Shown one piece after another: positions 1 to 8,493 of a stretch of 64,000 nt of DNA. Location of the stretch: the NCBI RefSeq assembly GCF_035994185.1, contig NZ_CP108538.1, forward strand, positions 5,309,501 through 5,373,500, in the 5' to 3' direction. The DNA is from Streptomyces sp. NBC_01217. Lineage in GTDB: Bacteria; Actinomycetota; Actinomycetes; Streptomycetales; Streptomycetaceae. Every line of letters starts with the position of its first letter. Positions within the stretch are counted from its first letter, which is position 1. Under the pieces are notes generated by a model. It was not told where the DNA came from and made no database searches. It saw only the letters and a program-made list of their open reading frames with translations. The translations under genes and the position numbers were made by a program.

Positions 1-47
1 TGCTGGGGCTGACGGGCGACGGGCTGTGGGCGGGGCCCGGGGCGTGA
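1..47 (+). CDS. C-terminal end of an unidentified gene (partial)
   Basis: The frame starting at base 3 stays open and ends at a TGA at 45-47, giving a tail of about 14 residues (LGLTGDGLWAGPGA). Every codon in this frame ends in G or C, as in real genes of this genome, while the frame at base 1 stops at once. The fragment is too short to identify, and the frame at base 2, with a stop at 50-52, cannot be excluded. Confidence 0.35.
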   Translation, partial: LGLTGDGLWAGPGA

Positions 48-97
48 GCTGACAAGCGGGTAGCGGGTGGTCCCGCTGATGGGTGGTGGGGCACCAA

Positions 98-126
98 CGG
101 GGCCCACCGTTTCCGGGTGGGCCCCG
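98..126. terminator. Hairpin between convergent genes
   Basis: A perfect 11-bp stem (98-108 with 116-126, GGGGCCCACC core) has a 7-nt loop. It lies between the stop of the partial plus-strand gene and the stop of the minus-strand MerR gene and could serve both. There is no long T run, which is usual for Streptomyces terminators. Confidence 0.6.
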
Positions 127-136
127 CGGGCCCAGG

Positions 137-964
137 TCAGGCCTTCGCGACCGGTTCCTGGAGTTCCGTCACCCACTTGTCCTTGTCCTCGGGGCATTCC
201 AGATTGATCTCCCGGGTGTAGCCGAGCGACCGGTATCCATGGGTGTCGAGCCAGCGGGCCAGCGTCTGCTCGGTGGCCAGGACCCCGTCCATCGAGCCGC
301 GGTGGACGATGGTCGCCGCCTCGAACGCGGGCAGCTCCACCACCGTGACACCGGTGTCGCCGACCGGACCCACCGGGGCGCTGACCGTCACCCCCGCGTG
401 CACGGTGATCGCGCCCCCGCCCGCCGGGGCGTCCTCGTACCGGGCGACGCCGGGGCCCAAGGGCCTGATCCCGGCCGCTTCCAGCAGCGGGAACAACCGG
501 TCGTACAGCGGCACGATCACCGGAGTGATGTCCCGCGGCTGATAGCTCGCCGCCGTGCCGGTCAGCTCCGCCACCCGTACGGCCGGAACACTCTTGATCA
601 CAACCTCGTCCGCAGACATGCGTCCCTCGCTCTCGATCGACCGGAGCCTCGCCTCGACCTGCGCCAGCCGTGCCGCCGCGGCCGCCATGGCCTCCTCCAG
701 CTCCGCCCGGCGCAGCCGCAGCATTCCGCGCAACTCCTCGGGGCCGACCTGTTCGTCGAGGACGGCCTGCACCTGCTGGAGCGTGAAGCCGAGATCCTTG
801 AGCGCGATGATGCGGTTGAGACGGGCGAGCTGAGCGGCGCCGTAGAAGCGGTAGCCGGTGGCGGGGTCGGTGCGGTCGGGGTGCAGGAGCCCGATGGCGT
901 CGTAGTGACGCAGCATCCGGGCCGACACCCGTCCGTACCGGGCGAAGTCTCCGATGGTGAACAT
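137..964 (-). CDS. MerR-family transcriptional regulator with GyrI-like effector domain
   Basis: The protein is 275 residues. The N-terminal ~70 residues form a MerR winged helix (FTIGDFARYGRVSARMLRHY, then DPATGYRFYGAAQL), followed by a coiled-coil dimerisation helix around residues 75-115. The C-terminal ~150 residues look like a GyrI/BmrR-type ligand-binding domain, so it probably senses a small lipophilic compound. I chose the ATG at 964 because GGGAG lies 5 nt upstream; an in-frame GTG 12 nt earlier has no such site. No obvious target gene adjoins it, so autoregulation is the safest guess, and a near-palindrome at 984-1000 fits that. The ligand is unknown. Confidence 0.85.
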   Translation of the reverse strand: MFTIGDFARYGRVSARMLRHYDAIGLLHPDRTDPATGYRFYGAAQLARLNRIIALKDLGFTLQQVQAVLDEQVGPEELRGMLRLRRAELEEAMAAAAARLAQVEARLRSIESEGRMSADEVVIKSVPAVRVAELTGTAASYQPRDITPVIVPLYDRLFPLLEAAGIRPLGPGVARYEDAPAGGGAITVHAGVTVSAPVGPVGDTGVTVVELPAFEAATIVHRGSMDGVLATEQTLARWLDTHGYRSLGYTREINLECPEDKDKWVTELQEPVAKA

Positions 965-983
965 GATGTCTCCCACTGCACTG

Positions 984-1000
984 CTTCACACGGTGTCAAG
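984..1000. promoter_or_regulatory. Candidate MerR operator
   Basis: CTTCACACGGTGTCAAG is a near-perfect palindrome (7 of 8 arm positions pair around a central G), just upstream of the MerR start. On the minus strand a TTGACC -35-like hexamer borders it. MerR proteins typically bind dyads inside long-spacer promoters. Assignment to this regulator is inferred from position only. Confidence 0.4.
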
Positions 1001-1057
1001 GTCAAGCGCGTCAGCCCGGCCCGGCGAAGGGTGTTCGGGCCGGGCGGGGAAAAGGCA

Positions 1058-1097
1058 GGAGCCCCGTTCCTCCGCCGAAGCGGAGGAACGGGGCTCC
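1058..1097 (-). terminator. Rho-independent terminator of the cold-shock gene
   Basis: A perfect 18-bp stem (1058-1075 with 1080-1097) closes a CGAA tetraloop about 40 nt past the cold-shock stop codon. On the minus strand it is followed by TGCCTTTTCC. The stem is unusually long and perfect. Confidence 0.85.
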
Positions 1098-1138
1098 TTG
1101 GGTACTGCTAACCGGCCGCGATCGGCCGACCCGGGCAA

Positions 1139-1342
1139 CTAGGCCGGGGTGACGTTCTCAGCCTGCGGACCCTTGGGTCCCTGAGTGACGTCGAAATTCA
1201 CGACCTGGTTCTCCTCGAGGGAGCGGAACCCGGACGCGTTGATCGCGGAGTAGTGAACGAAGACATCCGGGCCGCCGCCGTCCTGGGCGATGAAGCCGAA
1301 GCCCTTTTCAGCGTTGAACCACTTGACGGTTCCGGTAGCCAT
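1139..1342 (-). CDS. csp: Cold-shock protein (CspA family)
   Basis: A 67-residue single cold-shock domain (OB fold) that binds single-stranded RNA and DNA and acts as an RNA chaperone in the cytoplasm. The RNP1 motif KGFGFI and RNP2 motif VFVHY are intact, and length and ending ([10 protein letters not shown]) are typical of Streptomyces Csp proteins. The start is the ATG at 1342, with AAGGAGGG a few bases upstream; the upstream extension of the open frame is untranslated leader. The leader contains a hairpin plus T-rich tract resembling an attenuator, described separately. Which of the several csp paralogues this is cannot be told from the sequence. Confidence 0.95.
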   Translation of the reverse strand: MATGTVKWFNAEKGFGFIAQDGGGPDVFVHYSAINASGFRSLEENQVVNFDVTQGPKGPQAENVTPA

Positions 1343-1404
1343 AAGCCCTCCTTGGGCCAAAGGGTTGCCCTGCTCCAGAACCTGCAATGAAGTCTGAAAA
1401 CTAC

Positions 1405-1445
1405 AAAAGCCTGCGGGTTACATGCTCCGCAGGCTCTGTACTGCA
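1405..1445 (-). promoter_or_regulatory. Hairpin with T-rich tract in the csp leader (candidate attenuator)
   Basis: On the minus strand a perfect 9-bp stem (AGCCTGCGG with CCGCAGGCT, 1437-1445 and 1418-1426, 10-nt loop) is followed directly by TTTTGTAGTTTTC. It lies about 75 nt upstream of the csp start, and the T-rich tract gives it the look of an intrinsic terminator inside a 5' leader. Nearer the start, a CCCTT segment could pair with AAGG in the ribosome binding site. Regulation by temperature or antitermination is inference. Confidence 0.5.
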
Positions 1446-1472
1446 AGGGAAACCAAACTGCAACTTGCGTCG

Positions 1473-1478
1473 AGCCTA
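1473..1478 (-). promoter_or_regulatory. Candidate csp -10 element
   Basis: TAGGCT on the minus strand matches the TAnnnT Streptomyces housekeeping -10. It would start a leader of roughly 125 nt containing the hairpin above. No convincing -35 was found. Confidence 0.35.
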
Positions 1479-1618
1479 GCACGCAGCCTCTGCGGAAGGG
1501 TAGAGGGAAAGATCACTTCACCCGGATGTTTGATTGCCGTGCCGATGAGCTGATGAACAGGGTGCGCCGGGGGTGTCGGAGAGGGCCCGGTGCCGTCCGT
1601 ACGGCACCACGGGTCTAG

Positions 1619-2506
<888 letters not shown>

Positions 2507-2878
2507 CGCGGCGGCGCGGGCGCGGCGGCGTGTTCGTGACGGCGCGTGCGCCGCCGTACGCGGGAATGGCCCGGGGATATGGGTGAACCCTGTACCTCTG
2601 CCTCCGGGCCCGATATCCCTTTCCGGCCCTTCTCCCGCCCCGGCCATCGATTCGGGCCAATACGTGCCGAACAGCCGATTCCTGGACGGAGTCCGGGAAG
2701 GGTCCGGGTCGTGTACCGGATTCGCTCGGGTGAACGACGCATTCACGCCTTTTGTTGGGTCGAAAGCCGTTGTTCGTTCCCTTGGGGGTGAAATCGGCGG
2801 ATGGTTTCCCCTGTGACCCGATGACCTTCGCCCCTAGGCTTCGGTCGGAGGTCCGGCCGGTCCACAGGGGGAGTCCAT
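2507..2878. other. Intergenic region between mqnA and the kinase gene
   Basis: These 372 bases hold no convincing gene. An 8-bp GC-rich inverted repeat (CGGCGGCG at 2523-2530, CGCCGCCG at 2549-2556) may end mqnA transcription. The middle part is relatively AT-rich. A possible promoter for the kinase gene lies at 2812-2840. Confidence 0.5.
2812..2840 (+). promoter_or_regulatory. Candidate promoter of the Ser/Thr kinase gene
   Basis: TGTGAC (2812-2817) and TAGGCT (2835-2840) are spaced by 17 bp and sit about 40 nt before the start codon. The -10 hexamer matches TAnnnT; the -35 match is modest. Confidence 0.35.
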
Positions 2879-4732
2879 ATGAAGCCGCTGGAAGCCGGCG
2901 AACCGCTGACCATCGGTGCCTACCGGCTGCTCGGCAGGCTCGGCGCGGGCGGCATGGGCCGGGTCTATCTGGGCCGCAGCGCGGGCGGACGTACGGTCGC
3001 GGTCAAGGTCGTGCACCCCCACTTCGCCCTCGACGAGCAGTTCCGGGCCCGTTTCCGGCGGGAGGTGGACGCGGCACGGCTGATCGGTGCGCAGTGGTCG
3101 GCGCCCGTCCTGGACGCCGACCCGGACGCCCCCATTCCGTGGGTCGCCACCGGTTACGTCGCCGGGCCCCCGCTCTCCACCGCGGTCGCCGAGCACGGGC
3201 CGCTGCCCGAGCACGCGGTGCGCACGCTGGGCGCCGGACTGGGCGAGGCGCTGGCCGCGGTGCACGCGCAGGGCCTCATCCACCGCGATGTGAAGCCGTC
3301 CAACGTCCTGCTCGCGCTCGACGGCCCCCGGCTGATCGACTTCGGCATCGCCCACGCCATCGGCGCCACCGCCTCGCTCACCTCCACCGGGGTCTCGGTC
3401 GGCTCGCCCGGCTACATGGCACCGGAGCAGATCAGAGGCGTGGACATCTCGGGCGCGGCCGATGTCTTCTCGCTCGGCGCGGTGCTCGCGTACGCGGCGA
3501 CCGGTACGGCTCCGTTCCTCGGCGACTCCTCCGCCGTACTCCTCTACAAGGTGGTGCACGAGGAGCCCGAGCTGGGGGAGCTGGAGGGGGAGCTGCGGGA
3601 CATAGTCGCCGGGTGTCTGGAGAAGGACCCGGAGGACCGGCCGACCCCCATGGAACTGGCCCGGCAGCTGGCACCGGGCGGGGCGGCGGCGCTGGTGGCG
3701 GCGGGCTGGCTGCCCGGTCCTCTGGTACGTGAGGTCAGCCGGGCGGCGGTCGCGCTGCTGGACCTGGAGCCGCAGGACGCGCCGGTGCAGTCGGGGCCGG
3801 TGCCCTTCACCGGCGCGGCGTGGGGCGCGAACGGTGCCGAGGACGGGAACGGTACAGGCAGCGCGGGCGGTGTCTTCGGTCCGCCCGTCGAGCCGTTCCC
3901 CTCGCACGATCCGTCCCGGTCGTCCCGGCCCGACGGGCCGCTCTCCTGGCCCGCGACCGCCGGCATGGCCGAGTCGGCCGCGCCGGCGCAGCGGGCCGGG
4001 GCGTCCGGGCTGCCGGGGCAACGTACGCCCGACCCCCGTTTCACCGTCACCGTCAGCGCGGACGCCGAGCCGGCCCGTCCCGATGCGAACCGCGGCCGGA
4101 GGCTGAGCTGCACCGTCGCCCTGGCCGTGGCGGGGGCGCTCGCCGCCGTGACCGTGGGCAGCGCGTTCCTGTTCGACCTGATGCCGGGCGGCGGCGACCA
4201 CGACACCGCGGAGAGCGGCGGATCCGCCCACACCCCTCCGGCCGCCACGTCCTCCGCGAAACCCACGCAGCAGCCCTCGCAGTCCTCGAAGCCCTCGCAC
4301 TCATCGCAGCCCCCGGACCCTTCGGACTCGGGCACGGGCGGTCCGGAGCAGATCACCGAACTGCCGGAGGCGTTCATCGGCACCTGGCAGGGCCCGGTCA
4401 CCGAGAAGACCACCGGGCAGCCGCACGGCACGCTCACCGCCGTGTTCACGGCCGGGAAGAAGGGCACGGACGTGGTCCGCATGAGCACGGAGTTCACCGC
4501 TCTCGGACTGACCGTCCGCTGCAACAGCGTCGCCCGCCTCTCGTCCGGCACCGACAAGGAACTGACGCTCCGGGAGCGCGCCGATCCGGACAGCCCCGGC
4601 GACCCGGCCCTCTGCACCTCCACCGAAACCGACGTCCACTTCACGCGCGCCGCCGACGGCACCCTGCGCTTCAGGTCCGACGAGAGAGGCGCCGGACTTC
4701 CGTACGGCACGCTCAGCCGGTCCGGCAGCTGA
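2879..4732 (+). CDS. Membrane-anchored Ser/Thr protein kinase
   Basis: A 617-residue Hanks-type kinase. The catalytic domain spans about residues 15-270, with glycine loop LGAGGMGRVYLG (21-32), Lys43, catalytic HRDVKPSN (Asp137), DFG (Asp154) and activation segment GSPGYMAPEQ, so it should be active. A proline- and glycine-rich linker follows. One membrane helix lies around residues 408-432, then a Ser/Thr/Pro-rich stalk and a C-terminal extracytoplasmic domain of about 130 residues with two cysteines that could pair. There are no PASTA repeats, so the external signal is unknown. GGGGAG lies 6 nt before the ATG. Substrates cannot be inferred; the neighbouring mqn genes are not known targets. 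Confidence 0.93.
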   Translation: MKPLEAGEPLTIGAYRLLGRLGAGGMGRVYLGRSAGGRTVAVKVVHPHFALDEQFRARFRREVDAARLIGAQWSAPVLDADPDAPIPWVATGYVAGPPLSTAVAEHGPLPEHAVRTLGAGLGEALAAVHAQGLIHRDVKPSNVLLALDGPRLIDFGIAHAIGATASLTSTGVSVGSPGYMAPEQIRGVDISGAADVFSLGAVLAYAATGTAPFLGDSSAVLLYKVVHEEPELGELEGELRDIVAGCLEKDPEDRPTPMELARQLAPGGAAALVAAGWLPGPLVREVSRAAVALLDLEPQDAPVQSGPVPFTGAAWGANGAEDGNGTGSAGGVFGPPVEPFPSHDPSRSSRPDGPLSWPATAGMAESAAPAQRAGASGLPGQRTPDPRFTVTVSADAEPARPDANRGRRLSCTVALAVAGALAAVTVGSAFLFDLMPGGGDHDTAESGGSAHTPPAATSSAKPTQQPSQSSKPSHSSQPPDPSDSGTGGPEQITELPEAFIGTWQGPVTEKTTGQPHGTLTAVFTAGKKGTDVVRMSTEFTALGLTVRCNSVARLSSGTDKELTLRERADPDSPGDPALCTSTETDVHFTRAADGTLRFRSDERGAGLPYGTLSRSGS

Positions 4733-4756
4733 CCCCGACAGGGCCTGGCGTAGGCT
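4729..4756 (+). promoter_or_regulatory. Candidate mqnC promoter
   Basis: CTGACC (4729-4734) and TAGGCT (4751-4756) are separated by 16 bp and overlap the kinase stop codon. They lie about 50 nt before the mqnC start, so mqnC may have its own promoter. Confidence 0.35.
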
Positions 4757-4804
4757 GAACCGGTCCGTAGATCCGTTGAAAAACCGCCGAAAGGTGACAG
4801 CCCG

Positions 4805-6004
4805 GTGACCGAGAAGGCCGACCTTCAGCCCATCCTCGACCGAGCCGCCGAAGGCGGTCGGATCACCCCGGAGGAGGCGCTCGACCTCTACCGGTCGGCG
4901 CCGCTGCACGCACTGGGCGCGGCCGCCGACGCCGTACGCCGCCGCCGTTACGCCGGTACGGAGCACATCGCGACGTACATCATCGAGCGCAACATCAACT
5001 ACACCAACGTGTGCGTCACGGCCTGCAAGTTCTGCGCCTTCTACGCCGCGCCCAAGGACACCGCCAAGGGCTGGTCCCGCGACCTCGACGACATCCTGCG
5101 CCGCTGCGCGGAGACCGTCGAACTCGGCGGCACGCAGATCATGTTCCAGGGCGGGCACCACCCGGACTACGGCGTGGAGTACTACGAGGAGCACTTCTCC
5201 GCCATCAAGAAGGCGTTCCCGCAGCTGGTCATCCACTCGCTGGGCGCCTCCGAGGTCGAGCACATGGCCCGGATCTCCAAGGTCTCCGTCGAGGAGGCCA
5301 TCCAGCGCATCCACACCGCCGGTCTCGACTCCTTCGCGGGAGCCGGTGCCGAGCTGCTGCCGGCCCGGCCGCGCAAGGCGATCGCCCCGCTCAAGGAGTC
5401 CGGCGAGCGCTGGCTGGAGATCATGGAGGCCGCGCACAACCTGGGCGTCGAGTCGACCTCCACCATGCTGATGGGCACCGGCGAGACCAACGCCGAGCGC
5501 ATCGAGCACCTGCGGATGATCCGTGACGTGCAGGACCGCACGGGCGGCTTCCGCGCGTTCATCCCGTACACGTACCAGCCGGAGAACAACCACCTGAAGG
5601 GCCGGACGCAGGCCACGCTCTTCGAGTACCTGCGGATGATCGCCATCGCCCGGATCTTCCTCGACAACGTCGCGCACATCCAGGGCTCCTGGCTGACCAC
5701 CGGCAAGGAGGTCGGCCAGCTGTCGCTGCACTACGGCGCCGACGACCTCGGCTCGATCATGCTGGAGGAGAACGTCGTCTCCTCGGCCGGTGCCAAGCAC
5801 CGGTCCAACCGCCTCGAAATCATCGACCTGATCCGCAAGGCGGGCCGCGTCCCGGCGCAGCGCGCCACGACGTACGAGCACCTCGTCGTCCACGACGACC
5901 CGGCGAACGACCCGGTCGACCAGCGTGTCGTCTCGCACATCTCGTCCACCGCGATCGAGGGCGGCACGGCACACCCGGAGCTGAAGCTCCTCAACGCCAA
6001 CTGA
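4805..6004 (+). CDS. mqnC: Cyclic dehypoxanthinyl futalosine synthase (radical SAM)
   Basis: The 399-residue radical SAM enzyme cyclises dehypoxanthinyl futalosine in the futalosine pathway to menaquinone. The 4Fe-4S ligands form CxxxCxxC (Cys70, Cys74, Cys77 in NVCVTACKFCAFY). QIMFQGGHHPDYGVEYYE and the C-terminal LEENVVSSAG segment are typical of MqnC. The paralogue MqnE (aminofutalosine synthase) is similar in size, but its central sequences differ, so MqnC is preferred. Start is GTG 4805, with GAAAGGTGA upstream. A small amidohydrolase-like gene starts 7 nt after the stop and is probably co-transcribed. Confidence 0.94.
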   Translation: MTEKADLQPILDRAAEGGRITPEEALDLYRSAPLHALGAAADAVRRRRYAGTEHIATYIIERNINYTNVCVTACKFCAFYAAPKDTAKGWSRDLDDILRRCAETVELGGTQIMFQGGHHPDYGVEYYEEHFSAIKKAFPQLVIHSLGASEVEHMARISKVSVEEAIQRIHTAGLDSFAGAGAELLPARPRKAIAPLKESGERWLEIMEAAHNLGVESTSTMLMGTGETNAERIEHLRMIRDVQDRTGGFRAFIPYTYQPENNHLKGRTQATLFEYLRMIAIARIFLDNVAHIQGSWLTTGKEVGQLSLHYGADDLGSIMLEENVVSSAGAKHRSNRLEIIDLIRKAGRVPAQRATTYEHLVVHDDPANDPVDQRVVSHISSTAIEGGTAHPELKLLNAN

Positions 6005-6011
6005 GGCCGAT

Positions 6012-6665
6012 TTGCTCACCGTTCATGCCGCGCCGCTGGTTCTTCCGGTCGGCGCGGCGGCCGTTCGCGGGGGCGCGGTCGCCGTCGAGGGAGACCGGAT
6101 CGTCGCCCTCGGACCGTACGACGAGGTCGTCGGCGCCCACCCCGCGGCGCGCGTACGCCAGTGGCCCGGCGTCCTCACCCCCGGTCTGCGGCAGTGGCAC
6201 GCCCTCTGGCTGCTGACCCGCTGCTACCACCCCGACCCGCGCGAGGCCGACGAACTCGGCGACCGGCCGCTGTGGGGCGAGGCGTTCGAGCGGCTGGCCG
6301 CCGGGATGGACGCGACGCGGTGGGCGGGCAGCGTGCGGCGCGGGCTGCAGCAGATGCTGCGGTACGGGACGACGCATGTCGCGGGCCGGTTCCACGACCC
6401 GGCCGTCCGCACCGCGGTGGCCCGCTCGGGGCTGACGGAGGTCTCGGCCGTCGGCGCCCCCGGCATCCTCGTCGGCGAACCGGACCTGGACCCGTTCGCG
6501 GAGGGGTACGACCTGCCCGGCTCGGTGCACGGCCCGCTCGTCGTCGGCGCCCGCGCGGACCTCGCGGTCTTCGACGTACCGGACGAGGCGGCGCTGTGCG
6601 CGGCGGGGGCGGGGCGGTGCGTGGCCACGGTGCTGGGCGGGCGGCTGGTGTACCGGCGGCGGTAG
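6012..6665 (+). CDS. Truncated amidohydrolase-like protein next to mqnC
   Basis: A 217-residue protein resembling an amidohydrolase (imidazolonepropionase/cytosine-deaminase type) with most of its barrel removed. Residues 1-60 look like the N-terminal composite beta domain ending in GVLTPGL, where a full enzyme would have a metal-binding HxH. Here the sequence is GLRQWHALW, with one His only. Residues 85-160 match the first barrel helices (LQQMLRYGTTHVAGRF). The last 50 (VVGARADLAVFDVP to the end) match the C-terminal composite strands. Loss of the metal site argues against classical hydrolysis. TTG 6012 is the likely start, 7 nt after mqnC, suggesting translational coupling and a menaquinone-linked role. 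It is not the known aminofutalosine deaminase by any feature I can see. Confidence 0.7.
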   Translation: MLTVHAAPLVLPVGAAAVRGGAVAVEGDRIVALGPYDEVVGAHPAARVRQWPGVLTPGLRQWHALWLLTRCYHPDPREADELGDRPLWGEAFERLAAGMDATRWAGSVRRGLQQMLRYGTTHVAGRFHDPAVRTAVARSGLTEVSAVGAPGILVGEPDLDPFAEGYDLPGSVHGPLVVGARADLAVFDVPDEAALCAAGAGRCVATVLGGRLVYRRR

Positions 6666-6687
6666 GCGCGCCGTACGGCCGGCCCCG

Positions 6688-7599
6688 TCAGGGGACGGAC
6701 GGGCCGCTGATGTACGTGCCGTCGGCCGTGTACGGCCACGCGTTGGCGACGCACCCCTTCAATCCGTCGATCTGCTGCATCATCGCGGGCGCGGGCCGCC
6801 CCGGTCCCGGGCACGTCTCGTGGCCGTGCCCCAGCCAGTGCCCGACCTCGTGGTTGATGATGAGCGCCCGGTACTCCGCGAGCGGCCCGTCGAACTGCGG
6901 TGAGCCCTGCAGCCACCGCTTCAGGTTCACCACGACCGTGGCGCCGACCCGGCAGTTGACCTCGCCGCGGGTGCGGAGCCCGTACGCCCCGCACAGCCGG
7001 TCCACGGTGTCCGGCGTCGCGATACGGATCACCAGCCCGGCCGGTCCCGAACCGACCTGCCGGAAGGCGTCGCGGCCGGTGCGGGTCCAGCCGCGGGGGT
7101 TGCCGAACACCCCGGCGACCTCGGCGGCGGCGGGACCGGTGGCCAGCCCGCTGCCCTCCTCGACCTCGACCCGGTAGCGGTGCACGGTGCCGGTGCCCTG
7201 GGTGTCCGCGTGCGGTGGTGCGGCGGTGCGGAACTTACCGGAGCCGTGGCGGGGTAGGGATCCGGTCCGAGTCCTGTCCTCCTTCCGCTCCTTCTCCTTC
7301 TCGGGTCCGGACCCGGCCGACGGGGACGCCGAGGACGCCGAGGACGCCGAGGACACCGGGGACACCGGGGCCGAAGGCGGCGCCGGAGTCCGGACCGCCA
7401 ACCTGGTGCGCGCCAGCGCCGATGCTCCCTCGCCGCCCTCCCACGGCCACCACACCAACGCCCCGCAGAGCAACGCGGCCGGCACCAGCACGGCGCTCGC
7501 CACCCGTATGCGGGTCCGTCGGCGGCGGGCACGCCGGGCCGCGCCCCGGGCGCGCGGCGCGCGGCCGCGCGCCCGGCGGCCGCGTTCGTCAGCCGCCAT
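6688..7599 (-). CDS. DUF3152-type membrane-anchored protein with a metalloprotease-like motif
   Basis: A 303-residue protein with a very basic N-terminus, one membrane segment (about residues 32-50, VASAVLVPAALLCGALVWW) and a low-complexity Ser/Pro/Ala linker. Its globular C-terminal domain starts near SGKFRTAAPPHADTQG, characteristic of DUF3152. That domain contains HEVGHWLGHGHETC, an HExxHxxGxxH zinc-protease signature, so an extracytoplasmic metallopeptidase is plausible though the family is uncharacterised. The ATG at 7599 has AGGAG 7 nt upstream and overlaps the preceding gene's end by 11 nt, placing it in an operon with the membrane protein and sigma factor upstream. Confidence 0.8.
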   Translation of the reverse strand: MAADERGRRARGRAPRARGAARRARRRRTRIRVASAVLVPAALLCGALVWWPWEGGEGASALARTRLAVRTPAPPSAPVSPVSSASSASSASPSAGSGPEKEKERKEDRTRTGSLPRHGSGKFRTAAPPHADTQGTGTVHRYRVEVEEGSGLATGPAAAEVAGVFGNPRGWTRTGRDAFRQVGSGPAGLVIRIATPDTVDRLCGAYGLRTRGEVNCRVGATVVVNLKRWLQGSPQFDGPLAEYRALIINHEVGHWLGHGHETCPGPGRPAPAMMQQIDGLKGCVANAWPYTADGTYISGPSVP

Positions 7600-8482
7600 C
7601 GACGGACTCCTGCTTCGGTTCCATGGGGGACGACTCCGCGTAACGGACCAGGTTCAGGAAGCGCGAGTCACCGGCGACGGCGAGCAGCTGGTCCGCGGTG
7701 ACCGGCGCCGACACCATGGCGGAGTCGTCGCCGCCGGCCGAGAGGACGACGGTGCTGTCCCCGTACACGAAGTGGACGTCCACGCCGATGATGCTCTTGC
7801 CGTCCTTCGTGTTCCCGGCCGCGGTGACGGCGCGGGCGACGATGCCGCCCGGCAGTTTGGCCTTCTTGCACTGGTATTGCTTCTTCGGGTTGTCCTGGCA
7901 GGGCTCGTTCTTCATCGAGCCCCCGGGCTTGCTGCTGGGACGTACCGAGAAGATGACGGGGAAGACGCCGTCCTTGGCCGCGCCCTGGTACCGGCTGACC
8001 GCGAGATCGACCGGGCGGACCGTACCGAACCCGGCGGGCAGCAGCTCGTCGAACAGGGCCGCGGCCTGCTGCTGGAACTGCTCCTGCCGCTTGCGCTCGT
8101 CGGCGGGCAGGTCGGCCATCGACGATTCGCCGGGGGTGGGTTCGAGGTGTACGGGCGTGCGTGTCCCAGCGGTGGGGACCGGTGTCGGCGCTCCGGTGGG
8201 CGCGGGGGCCCCGACCTGTCCCGCACTCGTGTCCGTACCCGTGCCCGTATCGCCCCATGTGCCCCAGGACGGCAGCGTCGCGCCGAACACCCCGAGCGCC
8301 AGCACTCCGGCCACTGCGGTACCGATGGCCGCGCGGGCCCTGGCGCGGCGCCTGCGTCCCTCGGCGACGGCGACCGGCACCAGGTCCGGCAGCGGCGGCA
8401 CCCCTTCGGTCGCCTCGGCCATCGCCGCCCTGATCAGCAGCGTCCCGGCCTCTTCCGGCGCACGATCTGAAGGCATGTCCAT
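7589..8482 (-). CDS. Membrane protein paired with a SigE-family sigma factor
   Basis: A 297-residue protein with a cytoplasmic N-terminus of about 40 residues (DMPSDRAPEEAGTLLIRAAM), one membrane helix around residues 43-65, a Thr/Pro/Gly-rich stalk and an extracytoplasmic domain with two cysteines in CQDNPKKQYQC. It starts 11 nt after the sigma-factor stop, with GAGGAG before the ATG at 8482; a second ATG two codons later is possible. The topology and pairing suggest it could regulate the sigma factor, but there is no zinc-binding HxxxCxxC motif, so calling it an anti-sigma factor is inference. Confidence 0.7.
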   Translation of the reverse strand: MDMPSDRAPEEAGTLLIRAAMAEATEGVPPLPDLVPVAVAEGRRRRARARAAIGTAVAGVLALGVFGATLPSWGTWGDTGTGTDTSAGQVGAPAPTGAPTPVPTAGTRTPVHLEPTPGESSMADLPADERKRQEQFQQQAAALFDELLPAGFGTVRPVDLAVSRYQGAAKDGVFPVIFSVRPSSKPGGSMKNEPCQDNPKKQYQCKKAKLPGGIVARAVTAAGNTKDGKSIIGVDVHFVYGDSTVVLSAGGDDSAMVSAPVTADQLLAVAGDSRFLNLVRYAESSPMEPKQESVDGG

Positions 8483-8493
8483 GACGGTTCTCC

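Noticed and set aside
2583..2816. 77-codon plus-strand open frame upstream of the kinase gene
   Set aside because: No ribosome site, no recognisable family, and it overlaps the likely kinase promoter.
4805..6004. MqnE (aminofutalosine synthase) as the identity of the radical SAM gene
   Set aside because: The QGGHHPDYGVEYYE and LEENVVSSAG segments fit MqnC; MqnE has different central sequences.
6012..6665. Aminofutalosine deaminase
   Set aside because: The metal-binding residues and most of the barrel needed for deamination are missing; in Streptomyces this activity is attributed to an adenosine-deaminase-type enzyme elsewhere.
7322..7370. Minisatellite of GACGCCGAG units in the DUF3152 gene
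   Set aside because: Real low-complexity sequence, but it simply encodes the Ser/Ala/Pro linker and such linkers are common here.
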